Shown: positions 50,820 to 59,113 of the stretch, one piece after another | Layout of the letters: each line of letters begins with the position of its first letter | Numbering within the stretch: position 1 is the stretch's first letter | Source: Pelomonas sp963422775 | Lineage (GTDB): Bacteria > Pseudomonadota > Gammaproteobacteria > Burkholderiales > Burkholderiaceae_C | DNA: 64,000 nt | Assembly (NCBI GenBank): GCA_963422775.4 | Contig: CAUJSJ030000094.1 | Location: forward strand, 1-64,000 | Direction of reading: 5' to 3' | Notes under the pieces: model-generated | The model's input: only the letters and a program-made list of their open reading frames with translations | The model's database searches: none | Told to the model about the DNA's origin: nothing | Made by a program: the position numbers and the translations under genes

Positions 50820-52153
50820 GCCTGGCTGCCCTCGCTCAGCCCGAGCCCCGCCTGGACGTGCGGCATGCCGTGGCGCTGTGCGTGGGCATGGTGGTGGGCG
50901 CCGGCATCTTCAAGACCTCGCCGCTGGTCGCCCAGGCGCTGGTGGACCCCGCCCAGCTCTACCTGGCCTGGGCCTTCGGCGGCCTGCTGTCGCTCATCGG
51001 TGCGCTGTGCTTTGCCGAGCTGGCGGCTGCCTTCCCCGATGCCGGCGGCGACTACCACTTCCTGCGCCGCGCCTTCGGTCACCGCTTGGGCTTCCTGTTC
51101 GCCTGGTCGCGCTTCGCCGTCATCCACACCGGTTCGATGGCGCTGCTGGGCTTCGTGTTCGGCGACTACCTCGGCCAGGTGCTGGACCTCAAGCCCTGGC
51201 TGGGCACGCACGTCAGCGCGCTGCTGGCGGCCGGGCTGATCGTGGCGCTGACCGGCCTGAACCTGCTGGGCGTGCGCGTGGGCCTGGGCACCCAGCTGGG
51301 CCTGATGGCGGTGGTGATCGCGGGGCTGCTGCTGCTGGGCCTGGGCGCGGGTGCACAGCAGCTGGCCGGCCTGCCGCCCGCCACCCAGGGCGCGGCCACC
51401 GCCACGCCGGACTGGGGCATGGCCATGGTCTTCGTCTTCCTGGCCTACGGCGGCTGGAGCGACGCCGCCACGTTGTCGGCCGAGATGCGCGACCCGCGGC
51501 GCGGCATCGTGCGTGCGCTGATGGTGGGACTGGGCCTCGTGACGGCCCTGTACCTGCTGGCCAACTGGGCCTACGTGCGGGTGCTGGGCCTGCCCGGTCT
51601 GGCGCGCGCCGAGGCACCCGCAGCCGAGCTGATGCGCCTGGTCTTCGGGCCGGCGGCCGAGCTGCTGATGGTGGCGGTGGTGAGCCTCACCGCGCTGTCG
51701 GTGATGAACGCCATCTTGATTGCCGGGCCGCGCACCACCTACGCCGCGGCGCGCGACCTCGCCGCCGAGTGGCGCCTGGCCCGCTGGAACGCCCGCCGCG
51801 GCACGCCCACGGCCGCCGTGCTGGCGACTTCGGCCGTGGCGCTGCTGCTGGTGGCCTTCGGCGACCTGACCCGGGGCGGCTTTTCGACGATGGTGGACTA
51901 CCTCTCGCCGGTCTACTGGTTCTTCCTGACGCTCAGTGGCGTGGCGCTCATCGTGCTGCGCCGCCGCGAGCCCACGGCACCGCGGCCCTTCCGCGTGCCG
52001 CTGTACCCACTGTTGCCGCTGCTGTTCAGCGCCTGCAGCGCCTGCGTGCTGTGGTCCAGCGTGGTCTACGTGAAGGCCGGCACCGTCGTGGGCGTGGCGG
52101 TGCTGGCGGCGGGCGCGGTGCTGCTGTGGGGGCACGGCAGGCACCGCCGCTGA
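50816..52153 (+). CDS. APC family amino acid permease, non-ATG start
   Basis: This permease of about 445 residues has twelve membrane helices. The first helix contains CVGMVVGAGIFKTSPLVA, the APC/amino-acid-transporter signature. LSVMNAILIAGPRTTYAAAR belongs to the later helices, and the middle has FLAYGGWSDAATLSAEM. No ATG lies in a suitable place. A CTG at 50816 overlapping the kup stop, or a GTG at 50858, are the candidates; the first preserves the usual N-terminal length. Coupling to kup is suggested by the overlap. Substrate unknown. Confidence 0.82.
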   Translation: MSLAALAQPEPRLDVRHAVALCVGMVVGAGIFKTSPLVAQALVDPAQLYLAWAFGGLLSLIGALCFAELAAAFPDAGGDYHFLRRAFGHRLGFLFAWSRFAVIHTGSMALLGFVFGDYLGQVLDLKPWLGTHVSALLAAGLIVALTGLNLLGVRVGLGTQLGLMAVVIAGLLLLGLGAGAQQLAGLPPATQGAATATPDWGMAMVFVFLAYGGWSDAATLSAEMRDPRRGIVRALMVGLGLVTALYLLANWAYVRVLGLPGLARAEAPAAELMRLVFGPAAELLMVAVVSLTALSVMNAILIAGPRTTYAAARDLAAEWRLARWNARRGTPTAAVLATSAVALLLVAFGDLTRGGFSTMVDYLSPVYWFFLTLSGVALIVLRRREPTAPRPFRVPLYPLLPLLFSACSACVLWSSVVYVKAGTVVGVAVLAAGAVLLWGHGRHRR

Positions 52154-52160
52154 CGTCTGC

Positions 52161-52928
52161 TCAGCCCAGTGGCTGCTGCGTCATCTCGCCACCGCGCACG
52201 TGCACCAGCTGCCCGCGCTCGATGGGCTGCCAGGCCTCGGCGTCGTCGCCCAGCGGCTCGGACGCAATCGCCCAGCCGCCGCGCTGGGGCTTGAGGTAGA
52301 GGCTGGGCGGGCGGTCGTCACTGGCCCAGCGGAAGGCCCACAGCTGCTCGCCGTCCGCCAGCGCCGCCGAGAAGCGCAGTGGTGCGGTGATGCCCAGCGC
52401 CTGCATGCTGGCGGCCAGGCCGCACAGCACCTCGTGCACCGAGTCCACCACCGGTCGGCCGGCGTCGATGCGGTCCATGATCTGCAGGAACAGCAGCTCG
52501 GAGTCGGTCGCGCCGCGGCGCTCGTCGAACAGCGCGTCGGTCAGCTCGGCTTCCATGCGCCGGCGCACGCGGGCGAAGTCGCCCACCTGGCCGTTGTGGA
52601 TGAACAGATAGCGGCCGTGGTGAAACGGGTGGCAGTTCAGCCGCGACACCCCGCCGCCCGTGGCCGCCCGCACATGGGCCATGAAGAGATGCGACCTGAC
52701 ATTGGCGCAGAGTGCCAGCAGGTTCTCGTCGCTCCAGGCCGGCATCACCTCGCGGTACACGCCGGGCACTTCACGCTCGCCGTACCAGCCGATGCCGAAG
52801 CCGTCGCCGTTGGTGACCGTCTTGGCCTCTGAGGCCTGAAGGCTCTGGCGCACCAGCGAATGGCGCGGCTTGCAGACCAGGTCTTCCAGAAAAATCGCGT
52901 CGCCCGAATAGGCCAGGAAGCGGCACAT
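52161..52928 (-). CDS. yafJ: Class II glutamine amidotransferase, YafJ type
   Basis: This 255-residue protein has Cys2 right after the initiator Met (MCRFLAYSG), the catalytic nucleophile of Ntn-type glutaminases. The family residues follow in FGIGWYGERE, HVRAATGGGVSRLNCHPF and FIHNGQVGDF. Such proteins release ammonia from glutamine or an unknown amide. The gene is transcribed opposite to its neighbours, with the stop eight bases from the permease stop and the start 44 bases from benE. Family function is not settled, so the substrate is left open. Confidence 0.9.
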   Translation of the reverse strand: MCRFLAYSGDAIFLEDLVCKPRHSLVRQSLQASEAKTVTNGDGFGIGWYGEREVPGVYREVMPAWSDENLLALCANVRSHLFMAHVRAATGGGVSRLNCHPFHHGRYLFIHNGQVGDFARVRRRMEAELTDALFDERRGATDSELLFLQIMDRIDAGRPVVDSVHEVLCGLAASMQALGITAPLRFSAALADGEQLWAFRWASDDRPPSLYLKPQRGGWAIASEPLGDDAEAWQPIERGQLVHVRGGEMTQQPLG

Positions 52929-52972
52929 CCCTCGTCCTCTGTTGTCGTCACCCTCGCGGCTATGCTGGCTGC

Positions 52973-54151
52973 ATGAGGGGTTTGCTGCAAGACTTTTCGC
53001 CGTCCACCATCGTTGCCGGCTTCGTTGCGGTGCTGGTGGGCTACACCAGCTCGGTGGTCATCATCTTCCAGGCCACCGTCGCCCTCGGCGCCACGCCGGC
53101 CCAGACGGCCTCCTGGCTGTGGGCCCTGGGCCTGGGCATGGGCCTGACCAGCCTGGCCTTGAGCCTTTGGACGCGCCAGCCGGTGCTGACGGCCTGGTCC
53201 ACACCTGGCGCCGCGTTGCTCGCGTCGACCTCAGGCGTGGAGATGCCCGAGGCCATCGGCGCCTTCATCGTCTGCGGGCTGCTGATCGCCTGGGCCGGCG
53301 CCAGCGGTTGGTTCGAGAAGCTGATGGACCGCATCCCCGTGGCCATCGCGTCGGCGCTGCTGGCCGGCGTGCTGGCGCGCTTCGGCCTGGACGCGGTGAC
53401 CAGCGTGAAGACCGCGCCCGGACTCGTGCTCGCGATGGCCGCCGCCTTTGTGCTGGGGCGCCGTCTGTGGCCTCGCTATGCCGTGCCCGGCGTGCTGATC
53501 GCTGGTGTCGTCGTCGCCCTGGTGCAGGGCCGGCTCAGCTTCGTCGGCATCGACACGTCCCAGGTGTTCGCGCTGCCGGTCTGGACGGCGCCGCAATTCA
53601 GCTGGCATGCGGCCATCGGCGTGGCCCTGCCGCTCTTCATCGTCACGATGGCCTCGCAGAACCTGCCCGGTGTGGCTGCCCAGCGTGCGAGCGGCTATGC
53701 CACGCCGGTGTCCGCCAGCATCGCCGTGACCGGTGCGGCGACGACGCTGCTCGCGCCTTTTGGCGGCTATGCCTTCAACCTCGCCGCCATCACGGCCGCC
53801 ATCTGCATGGGCCGCGAGGCGCATGAGGACCCGGCGCGGCGCTACACCGCCAGCGTCGCCGCCGGGCTGTTCTACGTCCTGCTCGGCCTGGCCGGCGGGG
53901 CCGTCGCGATGCTGCTGTCGGCCTTCCCGCGCGAGCTGGTCGCGGCGATTGCCGGCCTGGCCCTGCTGGGCACCATCGCCGGCGCCATGGCCGCGGCGCT
54001 CAAGGACGAGGCCCACCGCGACGCGGCCATCCTGACCTTCCTCGTCTGCCTGTCGGGCATCAGCGTGTTCGGCATCGGCGCGGCCTTCTGGGGCGTGGTG
54101 GCGGGTGGCGTCGCCACGGTCGCGGCACGCTGGCGGCGGACTCAGCCCTAG
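52973..54151 (+). CDS. benE: BenE family benzoate/H+ symporter
   Basis: This 392-residue transporter has about twelve membrane helices. The BenE-specific stretches are FVAVLVGYTSSVVIIFQA near the start, ISLTW-like STPGAALLAS, and ITMASQNLPGVA in the middle (here FIVTMASQNLPGVA). It is predicted to import benzoate or related aromatic acids with a proton. No benzoate catabolic genes are nearby, so it may serve another carboxylate or a detached pathway. ATG 52973 lies just after the divergent amidotransferase. Confidence 0.9.
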   Translation: MRGLLQDFSPSTIVAGFVAVLVGYTSSVVIIFQATVALGATPAQTASWLWALGLGMGLTSLALSLWTRQPVLTAWSTPGAALLASTSGVEMPEAIGAFIVCGLLIAWAGASGWFEKLMDRIPVAIASALLAGVLARFGLDAVTSVKTAPGLVLAMAAAFVLGRRLWPRYAVPGVLIAGVVVALVQGRLSFVGIDTSQVFALPVWTAPQFSWHAAIGVALPLFIVTMASQNLPGVAAQRASGYATPVSASIAVTGAATTLLAPFGGYAFNLAAITAAICMGREAHEDPARRYTASVAAGLFYVLLGLAGGAVAMLLSAFPRELVAAIAGLALLGTIAGAMAAALKDEAHRDAAILTFLVCLSGISVFGIGAAFWGVVAGGVATVAARWRRTQP

Positions 54152-54209
54152 GCGGACGGGGGCTGGCGGCCCTGTGCAACACTGGCCGCACTGCACTGCC
54201 GCACCCATC

Positions 54210-55157
54210 ATGAAGCTGCTCTTCGTCGCCGACCCCCTCGCCACCTTCAAGACCTACAAGGACTCCACCTTCGCCATGATGCGCGAGGCCGCCCGGCGCG
54301 GCCACAGCCTCCTGGCCTGCGAGCCGCAGCAGCTCGTCTGGCTGCGCGGCGGGCGCGTCACGGCGCGGCGTGCTGTCGAGATCGCACTGACCGGTGACGC
54401 CGACGACTGGTACACCGTGACCGCCACGGCCGACGTCGCGCTGGCTGACGTGGACGCCGTGCTGATGCGCAAGGACCCGCCGTTTGACAGCGAGTTCTTC
54501 TACACCACCCACCTGCTCAGCCAGGCCGAACGCGAAGGCGCGCGCGTCTTCAACCGCCCGGGCGCACTGCGCGAGCACCCGGAGAAGCTGGCCATCCTCG
54601 AGTTCCCCGAGTTCATCTCGCCCACCCTCGTCACACGCGACCCGGCCGAGATCCGCGCCTTCCACGCCGAGCAGCGCGACATCATCCTCAAGCCGCTGGA
54701 CGGCATGGGCGGCATGGGCATCTTCCGCGTCAAGGACGACGGCCTGAACCTCGGCAGCATCATCGAGACGCTGAACAAGGACGGCGCGCAGACGGTGATG
54801 GTGCAGCGCTTCATCCCGGCCATCGCCGAGGGCGACAAGCGCATCCTCATCATCGGCGGCAAGCCGGTGCCGCACTGCCTGGCGCGCATCCCGCAGGGCG
54901 GCGAGGTGCGCGGCAACCTGGCCGCAGGCGGTAAGGGCGTGGCCCGGCCGCTGACCGCGCGGGACCGCGAAATCGCCGAGTACCTCGGCCCCATCCTGGC
55001 CGCACGCGGTCTGCTGCTCGTGGGCCTGGACGTCATCGGCGAGAACGTCACCGAGATCAACGTGACCAGCCCGACCTGCTTCCAGGAAATCACCGACCAG
55101 AGCGGCTTCGACGTGGCCAAGATGTTTGTCGACGCGCTGGAAGCAGCACTGCACTGA
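54210..55157 (+). CDS. gshB: Glutathione synthase
   Basis: This 315-residue ATP-grasp enzyme has MRKDPPFDSEFFYTTHLL (the family N-terminal site), ILKPLDGMGGMGIFRV (nucleotide-binding loop) and PQGGEVRGNLAAGGKG. The C-terminal DVIGENVTEINVTSPTCF holds metal-binding residues. It joins glycine to gamma-glutamylcysteine. The gene is on the same strand as gshA, 7.5 kb away. The start codon at 54210 has a weak ribosome-binding site but fits the family N-terminus. Confidence 0.95.
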   Translation: MKLLFVADPLATFKTYKDSTFAMMREAARRGHSLLACEPQQLVWLRGGRVTARRAVEIALTGDADDWYTVTATADVALADVDAVLMRKDPPFDSEFFYTTHLLSQAEREGARVFNRPGALREHPEKLAILEFPEFISPTLVTRDPAEIRAFHAEQRDIILKPLDGMGGMGIFRVKDDGLNLGSIIETLNKDGAQTVMVQRFIPAIAEGDKRILIIGGKPVPHCLARIPQGGEVRGNLAAGGKGVARPLTARDREIAEYLGPILAARGLLLVGLDVIGENVTEINVTSPTCFQEITDQSGFDVAKMFVDALEAALH

Positions 55158-55176
55158 GCCGCGAGGCAGGCCACGC

Positions 55177-56490
55177 ATGTCATGGCTTGACCGCTTGCGG
55201 ACGCCACCCGCGCCTCAGAGCCCCTGGTCCGCCTTCCACTTGCGTTGCGTGGACAGCGACGGGCGCCGTCGCGAGGCGGCGTTGCTTGAACTGTCGCTGC
55301 TCCCGGCGGACCTGCACGCGCGCGCCTTGCCGTTGGTGCTGGCGCGGCTGAACGACTGGGTGCCACAAGTCCGTGCGGCAGCAGCGAAGGCGCTGCCGGT
55401 GTTGCTGCGAGAAGACTTGACGCCAGCCTGGCTCGACGCGCTGCCGGAGGTGGTGCGCCTGATGGACGGAGCTCGATGGAACCGGGACGGGGCCGCGGTC
55501 CGCGATGGCGTCGAACAATTCCTGTTGGAGTCACCGCAGCGGCGTGCCGCGCTGCTGGCGTTCGCGCCCAGGCTCGGCGTGCGGGTGCGGCGCTGGCTGA
55601 CCTTGCGGAGCTGGTGGTACGGCTCGGCAGAAGAGAGGCTCCAGACGCTGGTGCCGGCGCTTCGTGGGGGTGACTCGGTGCTGGCGCGGCAGGCGCTGCG
55701 CCACCTGCAGACCTTGTCGCACGATTGGCCGGAGGTTGCAGGCGTGCGCGATGCCCTGAGGCGGGCTCGCTTCCCGGCATTGCGGTTGGAGGCGCTCCGG
55801 CATGCGCAGGCCAGGGGCAGGTTCCCGGCCGGTGATGACGCGCTGGACCTGGCGTTCAGCCCGCACGGCGGCACGCGCAATTGGCTGTTGTTCCATGCGG
55901 CAGACGCGCTGAAACGGCAGGTGATGCATCGCGCCGAGGCGATGTTGACTGAGGCTGGGCCTGTCGGAGGGCAGCGCATTGCCCTGCAGGTGCTGCGCGA
56001 GCTGCAGGCGGCGTCCCTGCAAACGTTCCTGGTCAATGCACGCGCCCATCCAGCGCCGCGGCTGCGGGAGATGGCCTATGCACTGAGCCTGAACCTGCAT
56101 ACCGACGCGCAGCGCGCCGAGCTGGCCGGCCAGGCCTTGGCCGACCCGTCACGCAAAGTGCAGCGCACGGCGCTGGCCGCGTTGCGGAAAGGGCGGGTCG
56201 AGCTGACAGTGGCGGAACTGGTGGCGCTGGTGCGCCGGGAGCCCGGCACCTTGCGCGTCGTGCTGGACATCCTCGCGTTTTGGCAGGCGTGGGTGCGTGT
56301 GCCGATCGCGCTGCAACTGCTGGCCGAGCACGCGGTGGATACCGACTGCGTCGCCGCCGAGCTGCCAGTACTGCAGCAGGCACTGCGTTGGAGCCTCTAC
56401 GCGCCCACGATCGAGCAGAGCTGGGCTCTGGAACGCGCGGCGGCGCTGCTGCGTCAGCGACATCCGGCCCTGGAGTTCTCGCCGCCCTGA
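55177..56490 (+). CDS. HEAT-repeat-like protein of unknown function
   Basis: This 437-residue, all-helical protein is built from repeated pairs of amphipathic helices, for example HARALPLVLARLNDWVPQVR and AAAKALPVLLREDLTPAWLD. Later ones are RAELAGQALADPSRKVQRTA and LAALRKGRVELTVAELVALV. The D/N-P-x-x-x-V-R spacing resembles HEAT/PBS-lyase repeats. It is very rich in Arg and Leu and has no enzymatic motif. Its ATG at 55177 is 19 bases after gshB, so co-transcription is likely. Scaffold function is inferred from the fold. Confidence 0.72.
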   Translation: MSWLDRLRTPPAPQSPWSAFHLRCVDSDGRRREAALLELSLLPADLHARALPLVLARLNDWVPQVRAAAAKALPVLLREDLTPAWLDALPEVVRLMDGARWNRDGAAVRDGVEQFLLESPQRRAALLAFAPRLGVRVRRWLTLRSWWYGSAEERLQTLVPALRGGDSVLARQALRHLQTLSHDWPEVAGVRDALRRARFPALRLEALRHAQARGRFPAGDDALDLAFSPHGGTRNWLLFHAADALKRQVMHRAEAMLTEAGPVGGQRIALQVLRELQAASLQTFLVNARAHPAPRLREMAYALSLNLHTDAQRAELAGQALADPSRKVQRTALAALRKGRVELTVAELVALVRREPGTLRVVLDILAFWQAWVRVPIALQLLAEHAVDTDCVAAELPVLQQALRWSLYAPTIEQSWALERAAALLRQRHPALEFSPP

Positions 56491-56568
56491 CGCTTGACGA
56501 CGTTGCTGCGGGCACGTCATGAGCGACGATGTCGGCTTCGACAAGCTCACTGTCTCTGGAAACTCGCC

Positions 56569-58260
56569 ATGCCTTTCAATCGTCGCCAGTTCAGCCTTGC
56601 CGTCGCCGCCTCCACGATGCTGGCCTCGCCGGCATTCGCCCAGGACACTGGCTTCGACAAGCTGAGTGAGAAATTCCTCGAAGCCCTCTGGCGCCAGGAC
56701 CCGGACGCCGCCGTCGCCGCGGGCCGCTTCGAGTTCGCGCCGCGCATGACCCTGCCTAGCAGTGTCCAGCGGGACCGCGTGCGCGCCTTCTTGAAGCAGT
56801 GGCTGGCCGAGTTCGAGCGCCAGCCTGAGGCGCCGCTGAGCACCGGCCAACGCATGGACCGCGCTCTGCTGATCGGCAAGATCAAGAGCGACCTCTGGCG
56901 GCTGGACACGCTGCGCGAATGGTCCTGGAACCCGGCCGAGCACAACCCCGCAGCGCCGCTGGACCTGCTGCTCAACACCGACTACGCACCGTTGCCGGCC
57001 CGGCTCAAGGCCTTGAAGCCGCGCATCGCCGCGCTGCCGGCCTACTACCGGGCGGCCCAGGCGAGCCTCGTTGGCGTCACGCGCGAGCACACCGAGCTCG
57101 CCATCCAGCAGGCGCCGGGCGTGCTGGGCGTGCTGGACGACATCGCCAAGCGCGCTGCCGAGGCCAAGGTGGACCTGGCCCAGCCCCTGGCCCAGGCCCG
57201 CGCCGCGGTGAACGGCTACGTCGCCCACCTGAAGAAGCTCAAGCCTGTGCGCGGCTTCCGCCTCGGCGCCGAACTCTACGAGCCCAAGTTCCAGCACGAC
57301 ATCCAGTCGGCCCGCACGGCCAGGGAAACCTACGAGCTGGCGCAGCAGCGCCGCGAGGAGGTGCTGGCCAGCATGCAGACGCAGGCCGCTGCGCTTTGGC
57401 CCACCGTCATCGGCAGCGAGCCGCCGCCGGCCGACCGCTTTGCGCTGATCGGCCGCGTCATCGCCAAGCTCAGCGAGCGTCACGTCGCGCGAGAGCGCTT
57501 CGTCGACGAGATCCGCGCCCAGATCCCGCAGCTCGAAGCCTGGGTGCGCGATCACGATCTGCTGAGCCAGGATGCGAGCAAGCCCCTGGCCGTGCGCGAG
57601 ACGCCCGAGTACCAGCGCGGCGTGGCCGGCGCCAGCATCGAAGCACCCGGCGCCTACCGGCCGCAGGACCGAACCTACTACAACGTCACGCCGCTGGACG
57701 ACCTGACGCCCGAGCAGGCCGAGAGTTCACTGCGCGAATACAACCACTGGATCCTGCAGATCCTCAACATCCACGAGGCCATCCCCGGCCACTACACCCA
57801 GCTTGTGCACGCCAACCGCGTGCCCAGCAAGGTCAAGGCCTTGTTCGGCAATGGCGCGATGGTGGAGGGCTGGGCCGTCTACGGCGAGCGCATGATGATC
57901 GAGAGCGGCTACGGCGCCTCGCCGGAGATGACGCTGATGTACGGCAAGTGGCATCTGCGCTCGGTCACCAACACCGTGCTCGACTACAGCGTGCATGTGC
58001 TCGGCATGGGCGAGGCCGACGCGGTGGACCTGCTGACCCGCCAGGCCTTCCAGACCCAGCGCGAGGCCACGGAGAAATGGCGTCGCGTGCAGCTAAGCTC
58101 CGTGCAGCTGACCAGCTATTTCAGCGGCTACAGCGAGATCTTCGCGCTGCGTGAGACGCTGAAGGACAAGCCGGGCTTCGACCTCAAGGCCTTCCACGAG
58201 CAGTTCCTGAGCTACGGCAACGCGCCGGTGCGCTTGATCGCGGCAGACATGCTGCGCTGA
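56569..58260 (+). CDS. DUF885 family protein, probable periplasmic metallopeptidase
   Basis: This 563-residue protein has an N-terminal signal with twin arginines (NRRQFSLAVAASTMLASPAF), so Tat export is possible. The DUF885 hallmark HEAIPGHY is at 402-409, with GNGAMVEGWAVYGERMM after it. The HExxPGH motif resembles a zinc site and the family is related to carboxypeptidase-like metallopeptidases. The stop is immediately next to that of the convergent gene at 58261, with no gap. Activity on peptides is inferred from the motif. Confidence 0.9.
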   Translation: MPFNRRQFSLAVAASTMLASPAFAQDTGFDKLSEKFLEALWRQDPDAAVAAGRFEFAPRMTLPSSVQRDRVRAFLKQWLAEFERQPEAPLSTGQRMDRALLIGKIKSDLWRLDTLREWSWNPAEHNPAAPLDLLLNTDYAPLPARLKALKPRIAALPAYYRAAQASLVGVTREHTELAIQQAPGVLGVLDDIAKRAAEAKVDLAQPLAQARAAVNGYVAHLKKLKPVRGFRLGAELYEPKFQHDIQSARTARETYELAQQRREEVLASMQTQAAALWPTVIGSEPPPADRFALIGRVIAKLSERHVARERFVDEIRAQIPQLEAWVRDHDLLSQDASKPLAVRETPEYQRGVAGASIEAPGAYRPQDRTYYNVTPLDDLTPEQAESSLREYNHWILQILNIHEAIPGHYTQLVHANRVPSKVKALFGNGAMVEGWAVYGERMMIESGYGASPEMTLMYGKWHLRSVTNTVLDYSVHVLGMGEADAVDLLTRQAFQTQREATEKWRRVQLSSVQLTSYFSGYSEIFALRETLKDKPGFDLKAFHEQFLSYGNAPVRLIAADMLR

Positions 58261-59070
58261 TCAGGGCGCCGACGCCGGGCGGCGAAGCCGGGCCGCCAGG
58301 GCTTGCCGGAACGGCGCGCTGGCGATCACCTCGTCGGCCCGGCGCACAACCTCCGCGCCCAATGGCGTGCGCACGCAGGCCACGTGCCCCTCGCGTGTCG
58401 GGCCCTGCTCCGCCAGGGGCAGAACTTGCAGTTCGTCGGTGTCCAGCCCGGCCTCCCTGGCCAGCGCGTCAAGCTCGAAAGGCAGCAGCAGCAGGCCGTC
58501 GATGCGGTCGCGCCTGAGCATCAACATCAGGTTGAGTGCCGGGTTCTGGCTGGTGACCTTTTCGACGCGACCGGCCGGCTGGGCGGCCAGCAAGGCATCC
58601 ACGGTGGCGCCGTAGGCCCGTCCCTCGGCGCGGCCGAACCGCGTGTCCGGGCGGTTCAGCCAGGCGCCCAGCGAGATCCGGCCTTGCCCGTCCAGCAACT
58701 CGCGCCAGCGCGGCAGCTCGGCGCGGCGCACCACCAAGCCGGGCGCCGAGGAGATGGGGAAGGGGCGCGAGAAGTAGAGGTAGGACTCGCGGTCGGCGTT
58801 CTTCAGCATGCCCAGCACGCAGCCATTGGGCAGGTGCTGCAGGCCGGCCAGCTGCGGCAGCAGGGCGTCCCGCAGCAGGCGGTCCAGCACGCCCTGGCCC
58901 TGCGCCGGCCCCTGGGTGATGTACAGCGGCGGCAGTTCGTACAGCAGCCATTGAACCTCAGGCCCCGCCTCGGGCTGGGCGATGGCGGGCTGCAGTGCCG
59001 CAAGGCACAGCGCCGCCGCTGTCCGGGCGACGGCGGCCGGCAGCGGGAGGCGAAGCCGGGCGTTCAGCAT
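58261..59070 (-). CDS. Periplasmic solute-binding-like protein
   Basis: This 269-residue protein has a signal peptide (about 1-31, RTAAALCLAALQPAIAQ). A type-2 periplasmic-binding-protein domain follows, with LPPLYITQGPAQGQGVLDRL, FSRPFPISSAPGLVVRR and GAWLNRPDTRFG. This resembles the TIGR02285-like group often found near transport or signalling genes, not an ABC transporter with its own permease. No transporter gene lies next to it. It may act as a stand-alone sensor. The ATG at 59070 was chosen to include the signal peptide and no extra upstream residues. Confidence 0.78.
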   Translation of the reverse strand: MLNARLRLPLPAAVARTAAALCLAALQPAIAQPEAGPEVQWLLYELPPLYITQGPAQGQGVLDRLLRDALLPQLAGLQHLPNGCVLGMLKNADRESYLYFSRPFPISSAPGLVVRRAELPRWRELLDGQGRISLGAWLNRPDTRFGRAEGRAYGATVDALLAAQPAGRVEKVTSQNPALNLMLMLRRDRIDGLLLLPFELDALAREAGLDTDELQVLPLAEQGPTREGHVACVRTPLGAEVVRRADEVIASAPFRQALAARLRRPASAP

Positions 59071-59113
59071 GGTCGCGGCATGGTACGGCGCCGCGCTCGT
59101 TCCCGAGGGGTGG

